A stretch of DNA of 64,000 nucleotides. Origin: Limosilactobacillus sp. Its GTDB lineage: Bacteria > Bacillota > Bacilli > Lactobacillales > Lactobacillaceae. Below the pieces are notes generated by a model. That model worked only from the letters and a program-made list of their open reading frames with translations. It was not told where the DNA came from and did not search any database. Position numbers and translations under genes: made by a program. Where the stretch lies: the NCBI RefSeq assembly GCF_022482365.1, contig NZ_JAKVPE010000001.1, forward strand, positions 1,674,001 through 1,738,000, given 5' to 3'. The stretch's first letter is position 1. Each line of letters begins with the position of its first letter. Shown here one piece after another: positions 42,831-49,920 of this stretch.

Positions 42831-43217
42831 ATTAACACAGAGCGGCTACTGAACAGTAATTATAAATGGCCTAAAAATGGGTATTTCGTTAAGAAACATG
42901 GCAGTAGTGACGAAATTGTCACGCCATTTGTGGATAGTATCAATGACAAAATCTCCATCTATGTTGACCGATTACCTGATGGGAAAATTCTCTTAAACGA
43001 TGACGGGTATACGCTAAATAATTTAGAAATGTTGGGTATTGCCTGGACCTCATCAAAAAAAGAATTACTCGATGAGGTTTGCCAACGCTTTAAGCTTAAG
43101 ATCATTGAAGAAGAAACTTTAGCAATTCAGGGTAATAAAAATGAATTCTCATTAATGAAAGATCGGCTTATTTCGGCAATTTTGCAGATAAATGAGCTTG
43201 CTTTTACGCAGCATTGA
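42831..43217 (+). CDS. DUF1828-like protein with an apparent ATT start
   Basis: The frame contains the DUF1828 pattern (ITPFVDSINDKISIYVDRL-like VTPFVDSINDKISIYVDRLP, then LNDDGYTLNNLEMLGI). GGAGG at 42818-42822 is followed 8 bases later by ATT 42831, with no ATG, GTG or TTG nearby. From ATT the protein is 128 residues; the first canonical start, GTG 42930, would remove 33 residues including part of the conserved region and has no ribosome site. Either ATT is used, or a former ATG has mutated. AT-rich and probably acquired; function unknown. The DUF1829 partner domain often fused to it is absent. Confidence 0.6.
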   Translation: MNTERLLNSNYKWPKNGYFVKKHGSSDEIVTPFVDSINDKISIYVDRLPDGKILLNDDGYTLNNLEMLGIAWTSSKKELLDEVCQRFKLKIIEEETLAIQGNKNEFSLMKDRLISAILQINELAFTQH

Positions 43218-43238
43218 TTGTCAGAAAAATATTAATCC

Positions 43239-43267
43239 TTGACAGCTTACTTTTAATCAGCTATGAT
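43239..43267 (+). promoter_or_regulatory. Promoter of the transsulfuration-luxS operon
   Basis: TTGACA (43239-43244), 17-bp spacer, TATGAT (43262-43267). The predicted start is near 43275, only about 20 bases before the leader-peptide ATG. Confidence 0.8.
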
Positions 43268-43296
43268 GATTGCAAACTTGAGAAGGGAAATTTGCC

Positions 43297-43389
43297 ATGC
43301 TGAACAATTTATTTGTTAACGCAAATACTTGTTGTTGTGAATCGCGTCTAATGCGGTCCACAATTTTGGCGTCCTCATTTTTAAGTTAA
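43297..43389 (+). CDS. Cysteine-rich leader peptide, 30 aa
   Basis: ATG 43297 with GAAGGG 9 bases upstream, stop TAA 43387. The peptide begins MLNNLFVNANTCCCESRLMR and ends in LSS-type hydrophobic residues (ILASSFLS). Codons 12-14 are three consecutive TGT (43330-43338). It lies between a consensus promoter and an intrinsic terminator ahead of cysteine-biosynthesis genes, so the run of Cys codons is likely a ribosome-stalling sensor of Cys-tRNA charging. Confidence 0.75.
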   Translation: MLNNLFVNANTCCCESRLMRSTILASSFLS

Positions 43390-43467
43390 AAATGAACTAG
43401 TTCAAATTAAAGTGAAACCCATTAGGCGCAAATTCAAGGAAATCATTCCGTGAATTTGCGCCTTTTT
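43337..43467 (+). promoter_or_regulatory. Attenuator: antiterminator versus terminator before cysK
   Basis: The terminator is GGCGCAAATTCA (43425-43436) with TGAATTTGCGCC (43451-43462), a perfect 12-bp stem followed by TTTTTGTTTTT. A competing helix pairs TGAATcGCGTCTAATGcGGT (43337-43357, right after the Cys codons) with ACCCATTAGGCGCaaATTCA (43417-43436): about 18 pairs with small bulges, using the same upstream terminator arm. An additional hairpin TCATTTTT/AAAAATGA surrounds the leader stop codon. The two folds are mutually exclusive; which one a stalled ribosome favours needs a folding calculation. Confidence 0.75.
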
Positions 43468-43499
43468 GTTTTTAAATCTTGCAAAGAAGTGATTCAACC

Positions 43500-44414
43500 A
43501 TGCTTGTAACAGACACCTACCAGCTCATCGGCCACACGCCGTTGTTAAAACTAGCGATTGACGCGCCCAATCATGCCAACATCTACGCCAAGCTTGAGAT
43601 GTTCAACCCCGGCGGCAGTATCAAGGACCGCCTGGGGATGGCCCTGATCCAGCGCGGCCTGGCAGAGGGCAAAATCAACCCGGCGACGACGATCATCGAA
43701 CCGACGGCGGGCAACACCGGGATCGGGGTCGCCATTGCCGCCATCAAATACCACCTGAGGGTCAAACTGATCGTCCCGGAGAAATTCAGCTTTGAAAAGC
43801 AGACCCTGATGCGGGCCCTCGGCGCCGAGGTGATCAACACGCCGAGCGAGGACGGAATCCGCGGCGCCATCGACTACGCCAAGGACCTAGCGGCCAAGCT
43901 CGGCAACGCCTACGTCCCGTTGCAGTTCCAAAACCCCGCCAACCCGGACGTCTATCAACGGACGCTCGGCCCGGAGATCCTGGCCGACATGGACAACCAA
44001 CCGATCGCGGCCTTTGTCGCCGGGGCCGGCAGCGGCGGCACCTTCGCGGGAGCAGCCAAGGCCCTTCAGGCGGCCTATCCCGAGATCAAGAGCTACGTGG
44101 TGGAACCGGCGGGCTCAATCTTAAACGGCGGTCCGGAACACCCGCACCGCACCGAGGGGATCGGGGTCGAATTCGTCCCACCGTTCTTCAAGGGCCTGGA
44201 CATTACGGGCGTCAAGACGATCGAAGACGATGACGCCTTCTACTACGTCCGCTGGGCCGCCAAGAACCTGGCGCTCTTCATTGGCAGCTCGAGCGGGGCA
44301 GCACTGGCGGCCAGTCTGGAAGTGGCCAAGGACCTGCCGGCGGGCGCCAACATTGTGACGATTTTCCCCGACTCCAGCGAACGTTATCTGAGCGAAAACA
44401 TCTACGAAAAGTAA
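43500..44414 (+). CDS. cysK: Cysteine synthase / cystathionine beta-synthase-like PLP enzyme
   Basis: 304 residues from ATG 43500 (AAGAAGTGA upstream). PLP Lys42 in [23 protein letters not shown] (substrate loop), [15 protein letters not shown] (phosphate glycines) and [17 protein letters not shown]. It lacks the CBS regulatory domains. It forms Cys from O-acetylserine and sulfide, or cystathionine from homocysteine and serine; the neighbouring cystathionine lyase and luxS genes favour the second reaction. First gene after the Cys leader attenuator. Confidence 0.9.
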   Translation: MLVTDTYQLIGHTPLLKLAIDAPNHANIYAKLEMFNPGGSIKDRLGMALIQRGLAEGKINPATTIIEPTAGNTGIGVAIAAIKYHLRVKLIVPEKFSFEKQTLMRALGAEVINTPSEDGIRGAIDYAKDLAAKLGNAYVPLQFQNPANPDVYQRTLGPEILADMDNQPIAAFVAGAGSGGTFAGAAKALQAAYPEIKSYVVEPAGSILNGGPEHPHRTEGIGVEFVPPFFKGLDITGVKTIEDDDAFYYVRWAAKNLALFIGSSSGAALAASLEVAKDLPAGANIVTIFPDSSERYLSENIYEK

Positions 44415-44436
44415 TTTGAAAAGAGAGGTAATTAAA

Positions 44437-45582
44437 ATGACGAAGTTTAACACCCAATTGATTCACGGCGGCAACAGCGAAGACCCAGCAACCGGGGCGG
44501 TTTCAACCCCAATCTATCGTTCCTCAACCTTCCACCGGCACGTCCTCGGTGGCGAGCCTAAGTGGGAGTACTCGCGGACCGGCAACCCAACCCGGGCATC
44601 GCTGGAAAAGCTGATGGCCCAGCTGGAAGGCGGGGTGGCCGGATTCGCCTTTGCCTCTGGCTCTGCCGCCATCCACGCGGTCTTCTCCCTCTACTCCCAG
44701 GGTGACCACTTCATCGTCGGCAAGGATGTCTACGGGGGCACCTTCCGCCTGATCAACAAGGTCTTGAAGCGCTTTGGGATGGAGTTCACCGTCGTCAACA
44801 CCCGCGACTTGCAGGCGGTTGAAGACGCCATCCAGGGCAACACGGTCGCCATCTACTTCGAGACGCCGACGAATCCGCTCCTTCAAATTACGGACATCGA
44901 AGCGATTGCCAAGATCGCCAAGAAGCACGGCATCAAGACGATTATTGACAACACCTTCGCCACGCCGTACAACCAGCGGCCGCTGACCCTCGGCGCGGAC
45001 ATCGTCGTCCACTCCGCCACCAAGTACCTCGGCGGCCACAGTGACGTCGTGGCCGGGATTGCGGTGACGAACGACCAGGAGATTGCCGACCAGCTGGCCT
45101 TCCTGCAGAACTCGATCGGCAGCACCCTCGGCCCGGACGACAGTTGGCTCCTGCAGCGGGGGATCAAGACATTGGCGGCGCGAATGCGGGTGCACCAGGA
45201 AAATACCGACGCGGTGATTGACTTCCTCCAGGGTGACGACCACATCGCCAAGATCTACTACCCAGGACTGAAGAACTTCCCTGGTCACGACATCGCGGCC
45301 AAGCAGATGAGAAACTTCGGCGCGATGATCTCCTTTGAACTGCAGCCAGGACTGAGCGCCAAGAAGTTCGTCGAGAGCCTGCAGTTGATTGACCTGGCCG
45401 AGAGCCTGGGCGGGATCGAAAGCCTGATCGAGGTGCCGGCCGTCATGACCCACGGCTCGATTCCGCGGGAAATTCGGCTCAAGAATGGGATTGCCGACGA
45501 ACTGATCCGCCTGTCCGTCGGGATTGAGGACCCTGAGGACATCATCGCCGACCTCAATCAGGCCCTCGCCAAGTTGGACTAG
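44437..45582 (+). CDS. Cystathionine gamma-lyase/synthase family PLP enzyme
   Basis: 381 residues from ATG 44437 (AGAGAGG upstream). YSRTGNPTRASLE, GFAFASGSAAIHA, DNTFATPYNQRP, PLP Lys196 in HSATKYLGGHSD, and EVPAVMTHGSIP near the end. As gamma-lyase it would split cystathionine to cysteine, 2-oxobutyrate and ammonia, completing reverse transsulfuration. A gamma-synthase (MetB) role cannot be excluded from sequence. Confidence 0.9.
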   Translation: MTKFNTQLIHGGNSEDPATGAVSTPIYRSSTFHRHVLGGEPKWEYSRTGNPTRASLEKLMAQLEGGVAGFAFASGSAAIHAVFSLYSQGDHFIVGKDVYGGTFRLINKVLKRFGMEFTVVNTRDLQAVEDAIQGNTVAIYFETPTNPLLQITDIEAIAKIAKKHGIKTIIDNTFATPYNQRPLTLGADIVVHSATKYLGGHSDVVAGIAVTNDQEIADQLAFLQNSIGSTLGPDDSWLLQRGIKTLAARMRVHQENTDAVIDFLQGDDHIAKIYYPGLKNFPGHDIAAKQMRNFGAMISFELQPGLSAKKFVESLQLIDLAESLGGIESLIEVPAVMTHGSIPREIRLKNGIADELIRLSVGIEDPEDIIADLNQALAKLD

Positions 45583-45731
45583 GGGTAAGACGATGAATTT
45601 TCTCCAAGCCCTTGAGTTCAGCCATCTGGATCGCCAGCCACCCGGTCCGCGCAACTCCTGGTGGCAAAGACTGCTGCGGACGGTCGCAGGCAAAGTCAAA
45701 GCGTGTAATAAACGGAAAGGAATCCTAGATT

Positions 45732-46208
45732 ATGGCAAAAGTAGAAAGTTTTACATTGGATCACACGAAGGTTAAGGCCCCCTATGTCCGCCTGATTACG
45801 GTTGAGGAGGGGCAGCGAGGCGACAAGATCAGCAACTACGATCTTCGCCTCGTCCAGCCCAATACGAATGCGATCCCGACCGCGGGCCTACACACGATTG
45901 AGCACCTCCTGGCGGGCCTGCTGCGGGATCGCTTGACCGGCGTGATCGACTGTTCGCCCTTTGGCTGCCGGACCGGCTTCCACTTGATCACCTGGGGCGA
46001 GCACTCCACGACCGAGGTCGCCAAGGCACTCAAGTCTTCGTTGGAGGAGATCGCCTACGAGACCAAGTGGGAGGACGTTCAGGGGACGACCATCGAATCC
46101 TGCGGGAACTACCGCGACCACTCGCTCTTCTCCGCCAAGGAATGGTCGAAGAAGATCCTGAGTGAGGGGATTTCGGATAAGCCGTTCGAGCGCCACGTCG
46201 TTGATTAA
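45732..46208 (+). CDS. luxS: S-ribosylhomocysteine lyase
   Basis: 158 residues. Zinc ligands H54 and H58 in HTIEH with E57, and C124 in [10 protein letters not shown]; catalytic Cys79 in FGCRTGFH. It cleaves S-ribosylhomocysteine to homocysteine and DPD (the AI-2 precursor). Together with the two upstream enzymes it recycles the methionine/SAM sulfur into cysteine. AAAGGAA lies before ATG; a 150-bp spacer separates it from the lyase gene, with no terminator visible in it. Confidence 0.95.
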   Translation: MAKVESFTLDHTKVKAPYVRLITVEEGQRGDKISNYDLRLVQPNTNAIPTAGLHTIEHLLAGLLRDRLTGVIDCSPFGCRTGFHLITWGEHSTTEVAKALKSSLEEIAYETKWEDVQGTTIESCGNYRDHSLFSAKEWSKKILSEGISDKPFERHVVD

Positions 46209-46320
46209 CGTGACTGGGGAAACTCCTTAAGATTGTTATGCATTTTTCACCTGGGGGCGGGCAATTTCTCCCGCACCTAGTTAATTTTATAATTTCCTCA
46301 TAGAATTTTAATAAATATCG
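46209..46320. other. Spacer after luxS
   Basis: TTTTTCACCTGGGGGCGGGC and GCACCTAG suggest a weak hairpin (TAGTTAAT/ATTTTATA region AT-rich). No convincing terminator for the luxS operon is seen here; the next promoter starts at 46321. Confidence 0.3.
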
Positions 46321-46349
46321 TTGCATTTCTCAGAATCCGGTGCTAATCT
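46321..46349 (+). promoter_or_regulatory. Promoter of the hydratase-hicD T-box operon
   Basis: TTGCAT (46321-46326), 17-bp spacer and TAATCT (46344-46349); predicted start near 46356 at the base of Stem I. Confidence 0.65.
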
Positions 46350-46355
46350 ACTGAC

Positions 46356-46658
46356 AATCAATTCAAGCAAAACAAAGACGTTGACCGAGAATGGATGGTC
46401 CGCTCCGTTGCAGAGAGCCGGTGGTTGGTGAGAACCGGCAGAAGAGCGAACCCTTCCTAATCACTCGTGAGTCGTATGTCGAACGTGATTTTCTAGTAGA
46501 ACGTACTGGTAGCACCCATTATCGTGCCGGCTAATTGCCACGAATTGTGACTGTTGGTTGAGGCGGCATTCTGTATGCCGTAAAGAAAGGTGGTACCACG
46601 CACTCAGCGTCCTTTTTAATTCCCCAAGCGGGAGTTAGAAAGGACGCTTTTTTTAGCA
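46356..46658 (+). promoter_or_regulatory. T-box riboswitch controlling the hydratase-hicD operon, probably isoleucine
   Basis: T-box sequence AAGGTGGTACCACG at 46587-46600, distal Stem I with AGAGAG, GCCGGT/ACCGGC and the TTGGTG loop, and a terminator GCGTCCTTT (46608-46616)/AAAGGACGC (46639-46647) followed by seven T. By the same geometry as the trp leader (codon, A, lower helix), the best specifier is ATC at 46460-46462, just before A-CTCG, which pairs with CGAG. That would be isoleucine; the assignment is tentative, since the loop could be drawn with other codons. Confidence 0.85.
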
Positions 46659-46676
46659 TTAAAGGTGGTGATGGAC

Positions 46677-46766
46677 ATGTCAGATAGCGACATTGCAGGC
46701 ATTATTAAGATTAGAAAATTATTAAAGAAAACAAATAACAATCGCTTAGTCGTAGTTAACGATTAA
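46677..46766 (+). CDS. Small ORF, 29 aa, Ile/Leu/Val-rich, between T-box and hydratase gene
   Basis: ATG 46677 preceded by AAAGGTGGTG; stop TAA 46764. The peptide starts MSDSDIAGIIKIRKLLKK and continues with NNN, then VVV near the end. It has four Ile, three Leu and three Val codons in 29. It lies downstream of the T-box terminator and 57 bases before the hydratase start, with GGGGAAACCCC just after its stop. Either a translated leader peptide or a tiny functional protein. Confidence 0.5.
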   Translation: MSDSDIAGIIKIRKLLKKTNNNRLVVVND

Positions 46767-46823
46767 CGGGGGAAACCCCACTAAGAGGTAACGGCGACTG
46801 GGCACCAAGAGGAGGAAATACCC

Positions 46824-47633
46824 ATGACAGAACAGAACGTTACCTTAAATTCCAAGCAAGAAGAATTCGCCCAAGCACTCTACAAGGCCTACCAAAGCAA
46901 GCAGCCGCTGAAAATGGCCGACTGGGACGGGGTTGTCACCGATGACGATACCGCCTACGCAGTTCAGGACCGGTTCGCCGAACTAAAGAAGCTGCCGACC
47001 GGGGGCTACAAAGTTTCCCTGACCAGCAAGCAGACCCAGGACATGTTTGATTCCGACAGTCCCCTCTATGGTCAGCAGGTCGACTCGCACTTCCTGCCGT
47101 CACCGGCCCTGCTTTCTCTTACGGAGCAAACGATGGCCCCGCTGTTAGAAGTTGAGCTTGGCTTCCGGGCTCGCGAAGACCTCAAGCCGAGTGACAGCCT
47201 CGACGACCTGTTGCACAAGACGACCGTTTGCGGCACCCTGGAGCTGCCCGACAGCCGCTTTGCCGACTGGTTCCCCGACCTGAGCAAGTATAACGTCATG
47301 AGTGACTGCGCGGTTGGTGGCTACGTCGTCTACGGAACGGAACGCCCGGCGGATGAAGCCTTCGCCAGCGTGGACGAGGCGGCTGAAGTCAATGCGACCC
47401 TTTACCACGATGGCAAGGAGGAGGCCAGCGGCAAGTCGAGTGAGGTCCTGGGCAACCCGTTCAAGTCCCTCGCCTGGCTGGTCAGCAAGCTCGCCGACCA
47501 GGGCAAGACCTTCCGTGCCGGCCAACTGGTTTCATCCGGCACCTTCCTTCTCCCACCGCACCTGACCAAGGGGAAGTGGGAAGTTGAATTTGACCACGGC
47601 TTCGGCAAAGTCACGGTCAACGTTACGGATTAA
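46824..47633 (+). CDS. Fumarylacetoacetate-hydrolase-fold 2-oxo acid hydratase/decarboxylase
   Basis: 269 residues, similar in layout to 2-keto-4-pentenoate hydratase and 2-oxohept-3-enedioate hydratase (MhpD/HpcG): YKVSLTSKQTQDMF, the metal-ligand segment LEVELGFRAREDL, GTLELPDSRF, and SSGTFLLPPHLTKGKWEVEF near the C-terminus. A metal-dependent enol/keto acid enzyme; aromatic catabolism is not expected here. Its partner reduces branched 2-oxo acids, so a 2-oxo acid substrate is likely but unproved. GAGGAGG lies upstream. Confidence 0.75.
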   Translation: MTEQNVTLNSKQEEFAQALYKAYQSKQPLKMADWDGVVTDDDTAYAVQDRFAELKKLPTGGYKVSLTSKQTQDMFDSDSPLYGQQVDSHFLPSPALLSLTEQTMAPLLEVELGFRAREDLKPSDSLDDLLHKTTVCGTLELPDSRFADWFPDLSKYNVMSDCAVGGYVVYGTERPADEAFASVDEAAEVNATLYHDGKEEASGKSSEVLGNPFKSLAWLVSKLADQGKTFRAGQLVSSGTFLLPPHLTKGKWEVEFDHGFGKVTVNVTD

Positions 47634-47678
47634 TTGAATGAAGAGAAGAAGAGAGAATTAAGAGAGGAAGGATTGCTT

Positions 47679-48629
47679 ATGACTAGAAAAGTAGCAGTTG
47701 TTGGAATGGGACACGTTGGCGCCACGGTTGCGCACTACCTTGTTGCTGGCGGATTTACCGATGATTTAGCACTGTATGATACCAATGAGGCCAAGGTGCG
47801 TGCCGACGCCCTCGATCTGCGGGACGCGATGGCCAACCTGCCTTACCACACGAACCTGACCGTTAACGACTATTCACAATTGCGTGACTGTGACGTGGTC
47901 GTCTCCACCCTGGGGAAGTCGAAGCTGGTCGACACGCCTGACCACGATCGCTTCGCCGAATTCAAGTTCACCCGTACCCAAGTGCCATTGGTGGCCAAGC
48001 AGCTGGTGGACAACGGCTTCCACGGCAAGCTGGTCGACGTCACCAACCCGTGTGACGTCATCACCTCGATGTATCAAAAGCTGACCGGGTTGCCGAAGAA
48101 CCACGTGCTGGGAACGGGAACCCTGCTGGACTCCGCCCGGATGCGGGCCTGCGTCGGGGATGCCCTGCACGTCGATTCCCGCTCCGTGGATGGCTTCAAC
48201 CTGGGGGAGCACGGTAATTCCCAGTTCACGGCCTGGTCCACGGTGCGGGTCCTGGGCAAGCCAGTTCTTGATCTGGCTCTGCAACGGCATCTCGACCTGG
48301 CCAGCATGGAAGAACGGGCGCGCCAGGGCGGCTACCTGGTTTACAAGGGCAAGAAGTACACCAACTACGGGGTTGCCACCGCGGCGGTTCGGCTGACCAA
48401 CGCGCTCCTCAATGATTCACGAACTGTGATGCCGGTCTCCAACTACCGGGAGGAGTACGGGACCTACCTGTCATACCCGGCGGTTGTCGGTCGCGATGGG
48501 GTCGTCGAACAGTTGCACCTCGACCTGACGCAGGCAGAAGAAAAGAAGCTGGAAACCTCCGCCAACTACATCAAGGACCGCCTCCAGGCCGAGGAAGAAC
48601 GGGCCACCCAATTGGAAGCAGAAGCATAA
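47679..48629 (+). CDS. L-2-hydroxyisocaproate dehydrogenase (LDH/MDH superfamily)
   Basis: 316 residues from ATG 47679 (GAGGAAGG upstream; the earlier ATG 47634 has no site). NAD fold VAVVGMGHVGATVAHYL; VVVSTLGKSKLVD; NPCDVITSMYQ; catalytic His and neighbours in GFNLGEHGNSQFTAWSTV. It strongly resembles L-HicDH of lactobacilli, which interconverts branched 2-oxo acids (from Leu, Ile, Val) and 2-hydroxy acids, regenerating NAD+. Control of this operon by an Ile-type T-box fits that role. Confidence 0.9.
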   Translation: MTRKVAVVGMGHVGATVAHYLVAGGFTDDLALYDTNEAKVRADALDLRDAMANLPYHTNLTVNDYSQLRDCDVVVSTLGKSKLVDTPDHDRFAEFKFTRTQVPLVAKQLVDNGFHGKLVDVTNPCDVITSMYQKLTGLPKNHVLGTGTLLDSARMRACVGDALHVDSRSVDGFNLGEHGNSQFTAWSTVRVLGKPVLDLALQRHLDLASMEERARQGGYLVYKGKKYTNYGVATAAVRLTNALLNDSRTVMPVSNYREEYGTYLSYPAVVGRDGVVEQLHLDLTQAEEKKLETSANYIKDRLQAEEERATQLEAEA

Positions 48630-48732
48630 TAACGAAAATCTCCCTCTACATCGAAATAAGCCACGTGCAGTTCTTTCAGGCAGGCTGGCGTGGAAGTCGG
48701 CAAGGGGCTGCGGAAAAGTCCCTTACCGATAG

Positions 48733-48776
48733 AAGCACCGTTTGAAATTTCATTTGAGATTTCAAACGGTGCTTTT
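48733..48776. terminator. Strong bidirectional terminator
   Basis: AAGCACCGTTTGAAAT (48733-48748) and ATTTCAAACGGTGCTT (48759-48774), a perfect 16-bp stem with a 10-base loop. It ends the hicD operon. Confidence 0.85.
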
Positions 48777-48858
48777 GGTTTATTTAAAAAGAAAACAGCG
48801 ACAACCGAAGTTACCGCTGAAATAGTCATTTCCCGCCGGTATCAAATTACATTGAGAT

Positions 48859-48993
48859 TTACCTCAAGCGATGATCGATCCAGCATTCAATAGCCTTTTT
48901 AATTGCAAATTTGATTACCCTTTTAAAAGTTTTCAAAATTTGCTTAACGAGCCTATTAGGCACGATCAGGATAATAAGGAACCAATGTCCCAC
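48859..48993 (-). CDS. Small hydrophobic/basic peptide, 44 aa, with hairpin-masked ribosome site
   Basis: GTG 48993 to TAA 48859. The peptide opens with a hydrophobic stretch (GHWFLIILIVPNRLVKQ) followed by a strongly basic amphipathic part (KTFKRVIKFAIKKAIE). The ribosome site GGAGG is followed by TGACTCC, so GGAG-GTGA-CTCC folds on itself just before the start. These are the features of type I toxins: a short membrane-active peptide with masked initiation. No match to Fst/Lpt or TxpA sequences is apparent. Confidence 0.4.
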   Translation of the reverse strand: MGHWFLIILIVPNRLVKQILKTFKRVIKFAIKKAIECWIDHRLR

Positions 48994-49077
48994 AGGAGTC
49001 ACCTCCCACTGCACATGGTTAAAGAGGGAGCTACCCACTTCGCTGTGCATTATTATTGTATCATGTTCCAAATATGC

Positions 49078-49178
49078 TATACTTTATGTATCAGGATAAT
49101 AAGGTCGGTGTGCAAACCGATATAGAGGTAGCCCCTCTTATCGAGCCGGCGGGGCATCTGAAAAGACGCCCTTTTTTT
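49078..49178 (+). ncRNA. Putative small RNA with intrinsic terminator
   Basis: A TATACT at 49078-49083 (weak -35 TTGTAT at 49056) and a terminator hairpin GGGGC-TCT/AGA-GCCCT (49151-49171) with seven T. No coding capacity. It contains GAGGTAGCCCCTCTT (49124-49138), which is similar to GGGTAGCTCCCTCTT in the divergent minus-strand transcript of the 44-aa peptide. The two would be transcribed divergently from the same 100-bp spacer. Confidence 0.4.
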
Positions 49179-49210
49179 GTTTGTCGTGAATCTATTACCA
49201 ACTAATATGC

Positions 49211-49325
49211 TAAAATATATGGATCACATAAGGAGTATTGGCACGGGCTTCAGTTCGTTGCTTGATTCGAGCTGACAAGACGGCGGGACAGAATTTGTTT
49301 GTGAGTTCTGTCCCGCCGTCTTTTG
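49211..49325 (+). ncRNA. Second short transcript unit ending in a 17-bp terminator
   Basis: An extended -10 (TATGCTAAAAT, 49206-49216), an AAGGAG at 49230, no convincing ORF, and a perfect hairpin AAGACGGCGGGACAGAA (49277-49293)/TTCTGTCCCGCCGTCTT (49306-49322) followed by TTTT. It may be a small RNA or the remains of a deleted gene's promoter and terminator. Confidence 0.35.
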
Positions 49326-49399
49326 CTTTATATCGATTGTTTATCTGCCCGGCTTCCATCGGCTATAATTTAAGAAAAGGATCATAGGAGGAATTTTAG

Positions 49400-49852
49400 A
49401 TGACAAGCTTCGCAATCTATCCATTCTCTTTCGGCAATTTACGGATTGGCGTTGCTGATGGGCTGATCGTTTCGATCCAAAAGACGAATGCGACAGAGCC
49501 GGGAGAGTGCACGCCACTGACGGAGCGCGCGAATGCCCAGCTTACCGAGTACTTGGCAGGTAAACGGCAGAAGTTTGATCTTCCCTATCGTTTCCACGGA
49601 ACGGCATTCCAGGAGGAAGTCTGGCACGCTTTGGAACAAATTCCCTACGGCACTACCCGAACCTGCCAGGAAATTGCCACAAGCATTCATCGTCCTAAGG
49701 CTGTGCGAGCGGTTGGGTCTGCGATTGGCAAGAACCCGCTGCTGATCGTGGTACCCTGCCACCGGGTACTGGGCGCCAATGGCCGATTGACCGGTTATGC
49801 GGGTGGCCTGGCGATGAAAAAGGATCTGTTAAAGATCGAAGCTAACTCGTGA
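49400..49852 (+). CDS. ogt: Methylated-DNA-[protein]-cysteine S-methyltransferase
   Basis: 150 residues. Active-site PCHR at 119-122 (acceptor Cys120) in LLIVVPCHRVLGANG; the helix-turn-helix and Arg finger lie in IPYGTTRTCQEIATSIHRPK and AVRAVGSAIGKNP. It removes alkyl groups from O6-guanine by suicidal transfer. AGGAGG lies 9 bases before ATG. Single gene. Confidence 0.95.
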   Translation: MTSFAIYPFSFGNLRIGVADGLIVSIQKTNATEPGECTPLTERANAQLTEYLAGKRQKFDLPYRFHGTAFQEEVWHALEQIPYGTTRTCQEIATSIHRPKAVRAVGSAIGKNPLLIVVPCHRVLGANGRLTGYAGGLAMKKDLLKIEANS

Positions 49853-49920
49853 TAAGATTGATTTGACGAATCTATAACGGCAGAAACGAACGGCTTCTTT
49901 TAATGAGGGGATGGGTTATT

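Noticed and set aside
44524-45699. 391-codon frame antisense to the cystathionine lyase gene
   Set aside because: Same reason: codon-bias shadow, no ribosome site, no domain.
45593-45775. 60-codon ORF between the cystathionine lyase gene and luxS
   Set aside because: It has only a weak ribosome site, runs 44 bases into luxS in another frame and has an unremarkable basic composition. A real microprotein cannot be excluded, but support is too thin.
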